Positions 29,225 to 42,206 of a DNA stretch of 64,000 bases are shown one piece after another (position 1 is the first letter of the stretch; each line of letters starts with the position of its first letter). A model generated the notes under the pieces. It ran no database searches, was not told the origin of the DNA, and was given only the letters and a program-made list of their open reading frames with translations. Source of the DNA: Cherax quadricarinatus (Eukaryota; Arthropoda; Malacostraca; Decapoda; Parastacidae); assembly GCF_038502225.1 (NCBI RefSeq), contig NC_091292.1, forward strand, positions 49,694,879-49,758,878. Direction: 5' to 3'. The position numbers were made by a program, and so were the translations under genes.

Positions 29225-31090
29225 CATGGAGCCCTCCTCCTCCCAGGCCCCTTTTTGTTACTGCATCCTGTTTTGACTCGGCTTCATTATTAGACCATTC
29301 TTCATAGTTTTCCCTTACCCCTGTACCTTTTGCTGGTGATGCTTTGTCACCTGCTCCAGGTGCCAATGCTCCGCCCGTTTCTTCTAGTGCCTCTGCACTA
29401 TGTGTTTGGCTTCCCCAAATATGGTGCGACAGTTTTCAGATGACCCACTTGCCTCAGGTCGAGCAACCTGCAGTCCTAAACGTAAACCTTCCAGACCATT
29501 TGCTGATGAGGGTTCTTCGATTTCTGCTCATTCCACCCAGAAACGATCTACACGACAACCACTTCCTTTACACACCATGTTTGCAAGTACACAGTGGACC
29601 AAATTCTTTTACCTGCAGCCGACATCTCCAACTGATTAGCTTTTGGTAAAGCTCTTTTACAACATGGTGGCCAAAATATATTCTTTCATGCTCTTTGTAG
29701 CAGTGTGTGCATCGTTATAGTTCAGAATGCAAATCAGGCTCATGATCTTTCCCGTCTTATTTCCATTGATAACTTTCCTATCACATTTCACAAGCACACT
29801 ACTTTCAATTCTTGCAGTGCCATTGTACAGTGTCATTTTCTATCTTGCAGTGATGATATTTTAGAGCAATTAGCCCTTCAGGACCTTCTGATTCTCAAAG
29901 TGGATACATATGCCCTGCCCACTCGCGGCTGGAGGCACTTTCCCAGTAACATCGCCCGCTTAACTTTTGACTTCTGTGAACTCCCATCCTCCGTTTATAC
30001 CGTGGGATATCACCTAGGGGTCAGTAAAGTGGTCCCTGTACCTCAGCAGTGTTGAAATTGTTGGTGCTTTGCACATTCTGCTAAATACTGTAGGTCTGTG
30101 GCGAAGTGCCCAGTCTGTGGTGCTGCAGATCATGCCGATACATCTTGCAGTCTTCCCCCACTTGTCTTAATTGCAGTGAAACTCATCCTTATTTTTTCCT
30201 CTGATGTCAGGACTATGTTAATGAATGTGAAATCTGTTGTCTTAAGGAGAGTGAAGGCCTTATGCTATGGCTCTCTCTCGGCTCTGCCTTCAGGGGAATC
30301 TTCCTCGTGTTCCTTATTCTCGAGTAGCTAAGGCGGTCTCCCTGCCTACCAACTCCTCTAGTGTTGTCTTCCAGGGTCACCCCTGTCTCTAATTCTTTTG
30401 CAGTTTTACTCTCTGAAACCCCCACCTCCTTACCTCTTCCTACTTCTACTTCTTTATCTCTCTCACTAATTTTTCAGTCTACGAGGCCACGCACGCCTGC
30501 AACATCTTTGCACCTGTCACTTGCAAAATTGAACCTATCTCCTAAGCCCAAGTCTCTTCGCATTCCTCTGGTGCTTACAATTCCCCAACAGTTCTCCTTT
30601 TCGGTCTCAATGCCTAGTTTTCATCCCCTTTCTAACTTTCACACGAAGGTAAAGGTTCACCCCCCTCGTGTGGTCCCCTCTTCTCCTGTTGCCCCTCTCA
30701 GACTTCTTCCCCAGTCCCTTTCCAGCCTTCTTTCTCTCCTGTTCCACCGCTGGATGCTTCTGTCCCCACTGGCACATTGCTCGAGGTTCATACTCCCCTC
30801 CCCTCTCGGACCTCATTAGTTCCCTCCATAGTCTCTCCAGTCTCTGCTTGCTCTACCTCAACTTTCTCTGAAGTATAGGCATCTTCATTGTCCGCTGAAA
30901 CACTTGAAGCTATCTTCGACTATATTGCAGAGACGAAACCCTCGATGGACACCAGTGCTTATCCTTATGCCTCATCTTATTTTTCACAACCCTCGCAGTA
31001 ATCTTTTCCTTCACAGCATTCTGATTCCTCCTTGCCTACACGCTTTCCATTGCCTCCACACATTGATTTCACTGACCCTACTAGCCCGTA
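29225..31090 (+). pseudogene. I-like ORF1 with three zinc knuckles, degraded
   Basis: The probable start at 29225 gives MEPSSSQAP, corresponding to MAALVHEPA in the copy at 54943. Central sequence, WTKFFYLQPTSPTD (about 29592-29636) and NANQAHDLSRLISIDNFPIT (29705-29790), leads to a knuckle region at about 30050-30230. A first knuckle (NCWCFAHSAKYCRS in a broken frame) is followed by CPVCGAADHADTSC and a third, CLNCSETHPYFSSDC in a shifted frame. The C-terminal part is proline- and serine-rich. ORF1 proteins of this type bind element RNA. Confidence 0.7.
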
Positions 31091-31139
31091 GATTTTATCA
31101 CTTCTCATTGTTGGCATACCTATCTTTGTGAATATTGAC

Positions 31140-34100
31140 TTATTTACAATGGAATATTCGTGTCCTCAAAGGTAATTGGGGAGAGCTCCAGGTGTTGATC
31201 TCCCAGTTTTTACCAGTATTTGTCGGGTTAAAAGAGCTTAAAGTTTGTTCAGCAGTTTCATTCTTCTGATCCTTTCCTGATGAAATTTTTAAAGAGAGTG
31301 CACTTCTTGTGCATGTTGGTATACTGTTTCAACAGGACTTTGTTCATTCTCGTCTGCATTATACTGCAGCCCATATTTATTTCCACAGGTGGCATACAGT
31401 TTGCTCTCTATATCTCTCCCCTTGCATTCCTGTATCTTGGATGCTGCGTTCTTGATCTCTTCTCTGCCACCGCCCATCTTGTTACGTGATTTTAATGCTC
31501 ATAATCATCTTAGGGTGTGATGTAGTTCAATTATGCTTGGTAGGTAGCTAAGGGAGACCTAATTTAACCAATTATATGGTCACACCTTGCCTTAGCAAAT
31601 GCATGTCAGACACGCCTTTCAGCTTATTAAGTCTGAGGTCTTTTGTTCTTGATGGAGTCAGACCTCGGCATCAGGCCGTAACACATGGTCTATGCCTTAT
31701 GGGGAATGGGATGCTTAGAGGACCATATAAGCCAGGGAACAGCTGAGCAAGAAGGTTGTTGGAGATAGGCCCGGTGAGCAAGAGCTCTGGACAGCCGCAT
31801 GTGTAGTGGACCACACATTAGGAATCTCGGGTCACCTGGTCGGTGAATTAAGAGTGGAGTACTAGTCCATGTTACTGATAACATCTACCTTTCCCTCTGG
31901 TAATAAGTCTCATAGGTCAATTGTTTTTATGTAAATTTCCATCAGGATATGTCGTATTCTAGCCCTTTTATGTTATTAAGTAAACTATAGCCATAGTTCC
32001 CATTTTTATTTGTACCTTCATATGCTATTCCCTATTCTGTTAAGCACTGGGATAACACAGGAGACGTGCTCACTTGCTGGGATACCTCAGGCAGAGTGGG
32101 TAAAGGTCTCACAACGGGAGGGTCCCACTGTGACACTCTTGATGAGCAGTTAGAGAGACTTCTCACTTCTCACCTTCTTCATGTTTTAAATATGGGTGCT
32201 CCTATCTATTTTGACTCTCAGACTCAGTCTCTCATTCTCTTGCATCAATCTTTCTATCTGTTCCTCGTCATTGCCTTTGATTACACTTGGTCTCTTCTCC
32301 CTGATTTTCACGACAGTGATCACTTTCCTAATATTCTTACTTCTTCTATGTATTTCCGACAGCCTTGTAGCCCCCCATTGGCAATTTGGACGAGCGAATT
32401 GGGACTTCTCATCTTACCGCTTTTTGTGGGGACCCTTCTTTGTCCTTTATTGATGGGATGGTGCACCAGTTTTCGACCTTAATTTTGACTGCAGCATCAC
32501 GTTCTATTCCTCAAACCTCAGGCAGGCATCCTCAGACATGCATGCTTGGTGGTCTCATGCATGTTCCTGTGCAGTGCGTTTGAAACGTGCTGCTTGGGGC
32601 TGTTATCGATATAATCGGACCACAGATCGTCTTTTGGATTTTAAGCGAGCAAGGGCAGTCGCTTGCCACTTCATATGCGACGCTAAATGCACTTGTTGGC
32701 AAGACTACATTTCTACTGTTACCTCGACTTCCCCTATGTGTGCGGTTGCAAAATGGTATGAAAGTTCTGTGGCAGGTATGCTCCAGACAGAGCTCTTGTT
32801 TTGCAGGCTGCTGGTGTTAGTGTTGCAGAACCTCTCGAAGTTCCCATGGAAACCAGGAACTATCTGAGCTGAAGCCAAGGACTTCACCTCTGTCCCTCGT
32901 TTTTCGCTTATAAGTCTACCAGGGAGCAATCGCCCTTGGATTTCTCTTCTAATGGGATGGAACCATGTAATGTACATTTACTCTCTTTGAGCTAGAGTCC
33001 ACACTTTCGGTTGCCGGTCATCGGAAGCTGGGCCTGATGATATTCATATCAGTATGCTACAGCATCTGCATTCTACAGCCCTTACAATCCTTTTACATCT
33101 TTTCAATCTTGTTTGGAAGTGTGGGGTTCTCCGTCAACAATGGAAATCTGCCACTGTACTATCGTTTCACAAACCAAGCACTTCGGGGTTTGATACCTGT
33201 CACTATCGTCCCTTTGCTCTGACCAGTGTAGTCTGCAAGGTTATGGAGCGATTGGTGAATAGACGTCTGATATGGTATTTGGAGACTCTTAATAGTCTTT
33301 CTCCTTGCCAATATGGCTTTTGCAGGGGCTGCTGTACTTTAGACCCCTTGCTCCACTTAGATACGTATGTGCAAAATGCCTTTGCTAATAACCTCTCTGT
33401 CCTAGCAGTTTTTTTGGAATTAAAGAAGGAATATGACATCACTTGGAGGTATAACATCTTAGTCCAGGTCTACTCCTCAGGCCTCTACAGTAATCTACTA
33501 ACCTCCCCTTGCTGCTTTCTTATCTGAAAGGCATTTTTGTGCCTGTGTTGGTGCTTTGCTTTCCTCAGACTTTGTTCAGGCCGAGGGAGTCCCACAAAGT
33601 CGTGTCCTTAGAACTACCCCTTTTTCTCTTGGATATAAATGACCTACCTTCCATTTTTCCATCGTATATTTGGTCGTCACTTTATGTGGATGACTTTGCT
33701 ATAGCTTGCACAGGCGTTGACTGTCGACTGGTAGCGGCCTCCCTTTAAGATGCGATTGACTATGTTTCCCATTGAGCCACTTCTCATGGCTTTAAATTTT
33801 CTAGTGCAAAAACTCATTTCATTACCTTCACTAGATGTCTTGTTCCAGATATTCCATTGTATTTACATGGCTCACATATCCCAGAATGTGATACAGTCAA
33901 GTTTCTTGCCTTCTATTCAATCACCGGTTGACATGGAAACTTCACATTTTCTCTTTGAAGGCAGCTTGCCATGGTCGGCTGAATCTCCTTAAAATTCTTC
34001 CGCATCGTTCATGGGAAACTGATCGCCGGACTCTCCTGTGTTTGCATTCCATCCTAGTCTTGCATGAGGTAGATTATGGAGACCAGATCTTTTCTGCGGC

Positions 34101-35235
34101 TTCTACAACTCTTTCTATGTCACATCTCTTTCATCATCAGGGTCTACGTTTATGCTTTCGTGCCTTTCATTCATCTCCTGTTGAAAGCCTCTATGCCCCT
34201 CATGACCCTCATATTCCTTCTACACATAGGTTGGTCTCAGACGTTAGTAGAAAAATATTACTTTTCTTCGCCTCTGCTTAATCCGACCGTTTTCTCTTCA
34301 TCTTCACTCACCCTAGTCTTTTCTTCAGTTTCCTCTCCTGTATGTTCATGTAGCGTCTGTCTTTTCCCTTTCCCCTGGAAGGTTCCAACGGTTTGTGTCT
34401 GTTCTCCCCTACTGCCGTGTGCAAACGCTTTCCTACCTATGGCTGCTTCTCACTCTTTTTTTCTTGATCACATATGGTCGCATGCTGATGCCATCACTCT
34501 TTATGTAGATAGCTATAAATCTTCTGATGGTGTTGGGTTTGCAGCCGTGTTCCCTGACAATGTTGTCCAGGGTCCTTTGTTAGACTCGGCTAGTTTTATG
34601 CCATCCTCATAGCGCTTGTTTGTATTACATGTATGTCTCCTGTGTTTGTGATTATTTCATATTCCCTCGGTACTTTACAGGCCATTAAACAATTTGATTC
34701 CCCTCATCCATTGGTCCTTCATATTCAACTTTGGTTGTACCATATGGCTAGCAAAGACAAAGATGTCGTTTTCCGTTGAGTTCCTGGACACGTTGATGTG
34801 CAGGGCAACGAACAGGTGGATGCTGCTGTGCAGTCAGCGATTGATCTTCCGGTTTCTTATAGAAGTATTCAGTTCAGGGATTATTTTGCAGTCATCTCAG
34901 CCCATCTTCATGGCCGTTGGCAGCAACTGTGGTCAGGCATGCACCATAATAAATTGCACTCTATTAAACTGCTTTTAGGTTTGTGACCATCTTCTTACCA
35001 CCGTTGCCGTTCTCGGGAGAGTGTGCTCTCCCGTCTCTGCATCGGCCATACTCGCCTTACCCATAGGTATCTCATGCAACAACACCCTATGTCTCTCTGT
35101 GAGGTTTGTTGGGTCCCTATTTCGTTACTTTCCTGTGGATTGTCTGATATAATGGCGAGCTCTCAAGATTTACCTCCACTGACACAGCTGCTTTACTTTA
35201 TCTTCCTTTCATGCAGATGGTCCTGCCTTTGACTT
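31140..35235 (+). pseudogene. I-like ORF2: endonuclease, RT, RNase H, degraded
   Basis: Endonuclease pieces flank the inserted block: RLHYTAAHIYFHRWHTVCSLY before it and LHVLNMGAPIYFDSQTQ after it. RT follows at about 33050-33730, with ALTSVVCKVMERLVNRRL, CQYGFCRG and motif A as AVFLELKKEYD, where the usual FFDLEKAYD aspartate has become glutamate. Motif C, SLYVDDFAIACTG, is preserved. RNase H lies at 34440-34900, with TLYVDSYKSSDGVGFA and VDVQGNEQVDAAVQ. The C-terminus has CEVCWVPISLLSCGLSD, where the knuckle is damaged. The order EN-RT-RNase H fits the I group. It is inactive. Confidence 0.8.
31516..32113. mobile_element. Candidate solo LTR inside an I-like LINE
   Basis: A 598-bp block interrupts the endonuclease. 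It starts TGTGATGTAG and ends GTCTCACA, giving TG...CA termini with a short TGTGA/TCACA inverted pair. It has a TATA-like CCATATAAGCC at about 31724. Flanking bases TAGGG (31511-31515) and ACGGG (32114-32118) could be a decayed 5-bp TSD. No internal retrovirus-like gene is present, so a solo LTR from recombination is the best guess. An unrelated MITE or a simple indel remains possible. Confidence 0.5.
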
Positions 35236-35465
35236 AGGATCACTTTTTGACTTTTTGTCAGTAACTGCTTTACAAACTTTGACACACAGCCCCTAGTGTC
35301 TCTTCCAGCCCTTTTCTCCCTTCACCTCTGATTCCCTCTCCACCTAGCTGTTTATAGCCCCAGCACTATTTTCTGCCCCACAGCACTTCATGACCCTTGT
35401 CGGTTTAACGCTTTATTTGATTAAAATAATAGTAACCTCGGATCAAGATCTTCCTCCTCACTTTT

Positions 35466-35705
35466 ACCACATACTCCCCCTCCCCCACATACTCCCCCTC
35501 CCCCACATGCTCCCACTCCCCCACATACTCCCACTCCCCCACATACTCCCACTCCCCCACATACTCCGCCTCCCTCACATACTCCCCCTCCCCACATACT
35601 CCCCTCCCCCATATACTCCCCTCCCCCATATACTCCCCCTCCTCCACATACTCCCCTCCCCCACATACTCCCCCTCCCCCACATACTCCCCCTCCCCCAC
35701 ATACC
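35466..35705. repeat. 18-bp C-rich minisatellite
   Basis: About thirteen copies of ACATACTCCCCCTCCCCC (18 bp), with variants ACTCCCACTCC and ACTCCGCCTCC. It lies directly after the 3' end of the I-like element. Open frames across it on both strands are artefacts of the in-phase period. Confidence 0.95.
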
Positions 35706-35904
35706 GTTTCCCCTTCTCACCTGTGCTCCTGCACACTGAGACACAACACCCATTCTGTGACATAATAAATTTCTCAACATGACACTATACCTGGCATGGT
35801 AGTATTGCAGCATTGCAACACTCTTATTTTGTTTGGTCACTGGGGAAATGTACGTCCTCATTTAGTTCATATATTTTGTCTTTTGTATAATTTCTTTATA
35901 TTTT

Positions 35905-37855
35905 TTTATTATCACACTGGCCGATTCCCACCAAGGCAGGGTGGCCCGAAAAAGAAAAACTTTCATCATCATTCACTCCATCACTGTCTTGCCAGAAGGG
36001 TGCTTTACACTACAGTTTTTAAACTGCAACATTAACACCCCTCCTTCAGAGTGCAGGCACTGTACTTCCCATCTCCAGGACTCAAGTCCGGCCTGCCGGT
36101 TTCCCTGAATCCCTTCATAAATGTTACTTTGCTCACACTCCAACAGCACGTCAAGTATTAAAAACCATTTGTCTCCATTCACTCCTATCAAACACGCTCA
36201 GGAATGCCCACTGGAAGTCCAGGCCCCTCGCACACAAAACCTTCTTTACCCCCTCCCTCCAACCTTTTCTAGGCCGACCCCAACCCCACCTTCCTTCCAC
36301 TACAGACTGATACACTCTATAAGTCATTCTGTTTCGCTCCATTCTCTCTACATGTCCGAACCACCTCAACAACCCTTCCTCAGCCCTCTGGACAACAGTT
36401 TTGGCAATCCCGCACCTCCTCTTAACTTCCAAACTACGAATTCTCTGCATTATATTCACACCACACATTGCCCTCAGACATGACATCTCCACTGCCTCCA
36501 GCCTTCTCCTCGCTGCAACATTCATCACCCATGCTTCACACCCATATAAGAGCATTGGTAAAACTATACTCTCATACATTCTCCTTTGTGCCTCCAAGGA
36601 CAAAGTTCTTTGTCTCCACAGACTCCTAAGTGCACCGCTCACCCTTTTTCCCTCATCAATTCTATGATTCACCTCATCTTTCATAGACCCATCCACTTAC
36701 AAGTCCACTCTCAAATATCTGAATACATTCACCTCCTCCATAATCTCTCCCTCCAATCTGATATCCAATCTTTCATCACCTAATCTTTTTGTTATCCTCA
36801 TTACCTTACTCTTTCCTGTATTCACTTTTAATTTTCCTCTTTTACATACCCTACCAAATTCATCCACCAACCTCTGCAACTTCTCTTCAGAATCTCCCAA
36901 GAGCACAGTGTCATCAGCAAAGAGCAACTGTGACAAACTCCCACTTTATGTGTGATTCTTTATCTTTTAACTCCACGCCTCTTGCCAAGACTCTCGCATT
37001 TACTTCTCTTTCAACCTCATCTATAAATATATTAAACAACCATGGTGACATCACACATCCTTGTCCAAGGCCTACTTTTACTGGGAAATAATCTACCTCT
37101 TTCCTACATACTTTAACTTGAGCCTCACTATCCTCTTAAAAACTCTTCACTGCTTTCAGTAACCTACCTCCTATACCATACACCTGCAACATCTGCCACA
37201 TTGCCCCCCTATCCACCCTGTCATATGCCTTTTCCAAATCCATAAATGCCACGAAAACCTCTTTAGCCTTATCTAAATGCTGTTCACTTATATGTTTCAC
37301 TGTAAACACCTGGTCAACACACTCCCTACCTTTCCTAAAGCCTCCTTGTTCATCTGCTATCCTATTCTCCGTCTTACTCTTAATTCTTTCAATAATAACT
37401 CTACCATACACTTTACCAGGTATACTCAACAGACTTATCCCCCTATTATTTTTGCACTCTCTTTTGTCCCCTTTGCCTTTATACAAAGGAACTATGCATG
37501 CTCTCTGCCAATCTCTAGGTACCTTACCCTCTTCCATACATTTATTAAATAATAGCACCAACCACTCCAAAACTATATCCCCACCTGCTTTAACATTTCT
37601 ATCTTTATCCTATCAATCCCAGCTGCCTTACCCCCTTTCATTTTACCCACTGCCTCATGAAGTTCCCCCACACTCACAACTGGCTCTTCCTCACTCCTGC
37701 AAGATGTTATTCCTCCCTGCTCTATACATGAAATCTCAGCTTCCCTATCTTCACAACATTTAACAATTCCTCAAAATATTCCCTCCATCTTCCCAATACC
37801 TCTAACTCTCCATTTAATAACTCTACTCTCCTATTTTTAACTGACAAATCCAAAT
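35905..37855 (-). mobile_element. RTE-type LINE, RT and 3' end, degraded
   Basis: On the minus strand from about 37855, LLNGELEVLGRWREYFEELL leads into RT. RT has WQRACIVPLYKGKGDKRECKNN, GISLLSIPGKVYGRVI, EQGGFRKGRECVDQVF, VAFMDLEKAYDRVDR (motif A, about 37260-37215) and LLFADDTVLLGDSEEKLQRL (motif C, about 36930-36870). The C-terminus YGCEAWVMN, LLRWFGHVERM and WGRPRKGWREG (36590-36230) is typical of RTE elements, which lack ORF1 and RNase H. The 3' end reads TTTTTCGGGCCACCCTGCC, GGAATCGGCCAGTGTGATAA, then an A-rich tail near 35905. It is 5'-truncated, and at least three frameshifts make it inactive. Confidence 0.9.
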
Positions 37856-38600
37856 GTAACTACATAAGTGGCTTTTGTTGTTTAGTTAAAGACTTGGTGA
37901 ATTCAAGTGGTTTCTTAAGATGTATTTACACATCTTACACAGTTTTGAGAGCTAAAATTTCCGAATAAGTCCGGTATATTTTATTTCATAATTTGTTATT
38001 TTATGTACAAAATATATTGCATAAACCCCACACGTAAGAGCCTTCTAATTTTATATTCTTCTATTTACTCCATATAACTCTCTTCTATTCAGTTTTTTTA
38101 TAAAGATGAAGACATCTCTGGTGGAATGGCAACACTGTAATAGATACATTTTTTACTCGACCAAAAGTGTAATATCAGAGGTAAGATGCTGGTCTTTTCG
38201 CATAACATTTCAAATACTTCTTCTTAAGATGTATTTACGTAATGCCACTTACATGTTTTTTTTAAGATTTTTGGTCACTTAGTGACAAACACGTATTTTT
38301 ACTGTCGAGTGAAAGATATAGTGAATAAAAAAGACAATATTACACACAAATTTATTCTTCATGATTAGAATACTGGTAAAAATATGTATGTAAGTTTAAA
38401 CATTACATGGTAAAGACACGATGAATAACGTATATCAAATATATGCGTAGAGAAAAGTTGACACATATGTTCCAAATCCTTGAATCAAGAACCCTCTTCA
38501 CCTCATTTTCACTCCAAGCCTAAAAAGCCCATTCCCCGTATCTCATAACCAGATCTTCAAACATCCATTACCAAAACCACATAAGAATATTAACTCACAG
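37856..38600. other. Unassigned AT-rich sequence
   Basis: No gene is visible. TTCTTAAGATGTATTTAC occurs twice, near 37911 and 38221. ACATAAGTGGC (37863) and GCCACTTACATG (about 38243) are inverted, hinting at a small DNA transposon of about 390 bp, but no TSD is clear. Confidence 0.35.
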
Positions 38601-39003
38601 CCTGTGTGCATATACCCCCCCCCACACACACACACAGTGTGTACTTCGATCGAGACACAACACAAAAGGAAAGGTTGATACTGAAAGAGAGAGTACAGAA
38701 ACGAAAGGAGGTACAAGAGGAAATGACAAAGATGAGCAGAAGAACCCAGATGCAGGTGGAAGGGCAAACACACCCTCCAGAAACACCTGCAGAAGGACTC
38801 CAACAGCGACAACCCCAAGGCAACTGACCAATCTAAACCGATACTCACACACGGATCCCTCTGCCCCAACACCCCAAACCCCACCCATACAGCATCCCCC
38901 TACAGGAACTCTGCCCCCACCCCCATCGCAACCCCCCCTCTGTAGGCCCCTGTCAGGGCTCCCGATCCCCCAACCCTAATCTTCTCCCAGGATCACAGTA
39001 TCA

Positions 39004-42000
39004 GAAAAGACGTTGAATGTTTGGTACACGAACGCAGATGGAATAACGAATAAATATGAGGAGTGGCATGAAAGAATCAATGAGAAGTCCCCAGACATCA
39101 TAGCAGTCACAGAAACGAAACTCACTGAGACAATAACAGACGCAATCTTCCCACCAGAATATCAGATCCTCAGGAAAGATAGAAGGAGCAGAGACGGAGG
39201 AGGGATTGCACTGCTCATAAAAGACTGATGGAGATTTGAGGAAATGGAAGGCATGGATGAGATTGGAGGAAGGGACTACATAGTAGGTACACTTCAGTCT
39301 GGAGAACATAAGTTAGTCATTGCAGTGATGTATAATCCACGACAGAACTGCAGGAGGCCAAGAGAGGAATCCGAAGAGAGCAACAGAGCAATGGAGGGCA
39401 CACTGGCTGAGGTGGCAAGAAGGGCTCACTCGAGTAGAGCAAAGTTACTGTTAATGGGCGATTTCAACCACAAGGAGATTGACTGGGAAAACCTGGAGCC
39501 ACACGGGGGTCCCAAAACATAGAGAGCCAAGATGATGGATGTGGTACTGGAAAACCTTATGCATCAACATGTTAAGGACACTACCAGAGAGAGAGAGGAG
39601 AGGATGAACCAGCAAGACTGGACCTTGTGTTCACCCTGAGCAGTTCAGACATTAAAGGACATCACATATGAGAGGCCCCTTGGAGCTAGTGACCACATTG
39701 TTCTGTGTTTTGAATACATAGTACAATTACAAGTAGAGAGGGTAACAGGAGTTGGATGGGAAAAGCCAAACTATAAGAAGGGGGGCTACACAGGTATGAG
39801 GAGCTTCCTGCAGGAGGTTAGATGGACAGACAGTTGGCAGGAAAGTCAGTAAATGAATTGATGGAATATGTGACAACAAAATGCAGGGAGGCAGAGGAAA
39901 GCTTTGTTTCAAAGGGCAATAGAAATAATGGGAAGATCAAAGTGAGTCCTTGGCTTACCCGAACGTGTAGGGAGGCAAAAACTAAGTGCAACAGAGAATG
40001 GAAAAGATACAGGAGGCAAAGTACCCAGGAAAATAGAGAAACTTGTTGATGAGCCAGAAACGAGTATGCACAGATAGGGAGGCCCAGCGACAGTACGAAA
40101 ATGACATAGCATCGAAAGCCAAGTCCGACCCAAAACTGTTGTATAGCCACATTAAGAGGAAGACAACAGTCAAAGACCAGGTGATCAGGCTGAGGAAAGA
40201 AGGTGGGGAACTCACCAGAAGTGATCAAGAGGTATGCGAGGAGCTCATCAAGAGATTTAAGGAAGTATTTACAGTGGAGACAGGAAGGCCTCTGGGTGGA
40301 CAGAACAGAGGGGGACGCCGACAAGGAATATACCAACAAGTGTTAGATGACATACACACAACTGAGGAGGAGGTGAAGAAGCTGCTAAGGGACCTTGATA
40401 CCTCAAAGGCAATGGGACCAAACAACATCTCCCCATGGGTCCTTAGAGAGGGAGCAGAAATGCTGTGTGTTACTAACCACAATCTTCAATACATCCCTTG
40501 AAACTGGGCAACTATCTATGGTTTGGAAGACGGCAGATGTAATGCACATATTTAAAAAAGAAGACAGAAAAGAGGCACTAAACTATAAACCACTGTCACT
40601 GACGTGCATAGTATGCAAAGTAATGGAGAAGATTATCAGGGGGAGAGTGATGGAGCACCTGGAATGGAACAAGAGTATAAACGCCAACCAGCACGGATTT
40701 ATGGAAGGCAAATCCTGTGTCACAAACCTACCAGAGTTTTATGATAAAGTAACAGAAGTAAGACATGAGAGGGGTGGGTTGATTGCATCTTCTTTGACTG
40801 CAAAAAGGCCTTCTACACAGTTCCTCACAGGAGATTGGTGCAGAAGCTAGAGGATCTCGCGCATATAACAGGAAGGGTACTGCAATGGATCAGAGAATAC
40901 CTGACAAGGAGGCAACAACGAGTCATGGTACGTGATGAGGTATCACAGTGGGCACCTGTGACGAATGGGGTCCCACAAGGGTCGGTCCTAGGACAAGTGC
41001 TATTTCTGGTATATGTGAATGACATGATGTCATGATGTAAAGTTAATGAGGAAAATTAAATCAGATGAAGATCAGGTAGGACTCCTAAGAGATCTGCACA
41101 GGCTCAACATCTGGTCCAGCAACTGGCTTCTCGAATTTAACCCCTCCAAATACCAAGTCATGAAGATCGGGGAAGGGCAAAGAAGATCGCAGACGGAGTA
41201 TGTGCTAGGTGGCCGAAGACTGCAAACCTCGCTCAAGGAGAAAGATCTTGGGGTGAGTATAACATCAAGTACGTCTCCAGAAGCACACATCAACCAGATA
41301 ACTGTTGCAGCATATGAGCGCCTGGCAAACCTGAGAATAGCATTCCGATACCTTAATAATAATATCTTTATTTACTTCAAGTACATGTACATGGTATACA
41401 GGCCTAGCTGACAACAATGACATACTACTATATAGAAAGCCCCTTGTTATGCTCCGCATGTCGGGCAAATTAGGTCAGTGTCCAAGGATGCGACCCACAC
41501 TAGTCGACTGACACCCAGGTACCCATTTTACTGATGGGGAACATAGACAACAGGTGGAAAGAAACACGTCCAATGTTTCTACTCTGGCTGGGAATCGAAC
41601 CCAGGCCCTCGCCGTGTGAAGAGAGAGCGTTAGCCACCAGGCCACCAGTGCCCCCTTAGTAAGGAATCGTTCAAGACACTCTACACCGTGTACGTCAGGC
41701 CCATATTGGAGTATTCAGCACCTGTTTGGAACCCACGCTTGATCAGGCACATCAAGAAATTAGAGAAAGTGCTAAGGTTTGCGACAAGGTTAGTTCCAGA
41801 GCTAAGGGGAATGTCCTACGAAGAAAGGTTGAGGGAAATCGGCCTGACGACACTGGACGACAGGAGGGTTAGGGGAGACATGATAACAACATACAAAATA
41901 CTGCATGGAATAAACGAGGTGGACAGAGACAGGATGTTCCAGAGAGGGGACACAGAAACAAGGGGCCATAACTGGAAGTTGAAGACCCAGATGAGTCAAA

Positions 42001-42143
42001 GCGATGTTAGAAAGTATTTCTTCAGTCATACAATAGTCAGGAAGTGGAATAGCCTAGCAAGTGAGGTAGTGGAGGCAGGAACCATACATAGCTTTAAGAT
42101 GAGGTATGATAAAGCTCATGGAGCAGTGAGAGAAAGGACCTAG
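39004..42143 (+). pseudogene. LINE-B ORF2 (endonuclease and RT), broken
   Basis: Endonuclease residues include ETK (catalytic Glu), GGIALLIKD, VMYNPRQNC and MGDFNHKEIDWEN. Stops and frameshifts occur near 39228, 39520 and 39600. RT runs from about 40050 (LLYSHIKRKTTVKDQVIRL) through LDTSKAMGPNNISPWVL, frameshifted YKPLSLTCIVCKVMEKII, and WIREYLTRRQQRVMV. Loss of the FADD segment removes both motif C aspartates, so the enzyme could not polymerise even with its frameshifts corrected. The C-terminal thumb RPILEYSAPVWNP to FSHTIVRKWNSL is intact at 41688-42143. Confidence 0.8.
41356..41653 (-). mobile_element. tRNA-derived SINE inserted in LINE-B
   Basis: On the minus strand an A box, TGGCCTGGTGG (41644-41634), and a B box, GGGTTCGATTCCC (41602-41590), are spaced as in a tRNA. 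A body shared with the SINE at 9126-9530 follows, and the 3' tail is AAAGATATTATTATT (41370-41356). Direct repeats CCTTA at 41351-41355 and 41654-41658 flank it. Removing it restores contiguous LINE-B sequence (CCGATACCTTA then GTAAGGAATCG). Both ends are therefore well defined. Confidence 0.85.
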
Positions 42144-42206
42144 TAGCACTCATTGAAGAGGCGGGGCCAGGTGCTGAGTTTCGACCCCTGCAACCACAAT
42201 TAGGCG

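Larger units (their letters stand above)
28585..35440 (+). mobile_element. I/Nimb-like LINE, full extent but degraded, split by a possible LTR
   Basis: The element starts CTCTTCAAAGGGGGTTCCTTG and ends near 35440 after TTTAACGCTTTATTTGATT and an AATAATAG tail. All parts of the 54200-60640 element are present in order: leader (28585-29224), ORF1 (29225-31090), endonuclease, RT, RNase H and the C-terminal knuckle (31140-35235). A foreign 598-bp block (31516-32113) interrupts the endonuclease. Numerous stops and frameshifts, and a changed RT motif A, make it inactive. It keeps ORF1 zinc knuckles that the younger copy has lost, so it records an older form of the family. Confidence 0.85.

Noticed and set aside
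35405..35861. Glycine- and glutamate-rich minus-strand frames (GEYVGEG, MWGRGSM)
   Set aside because: They are products of the 18-bp minisatellite at 35466-35705.
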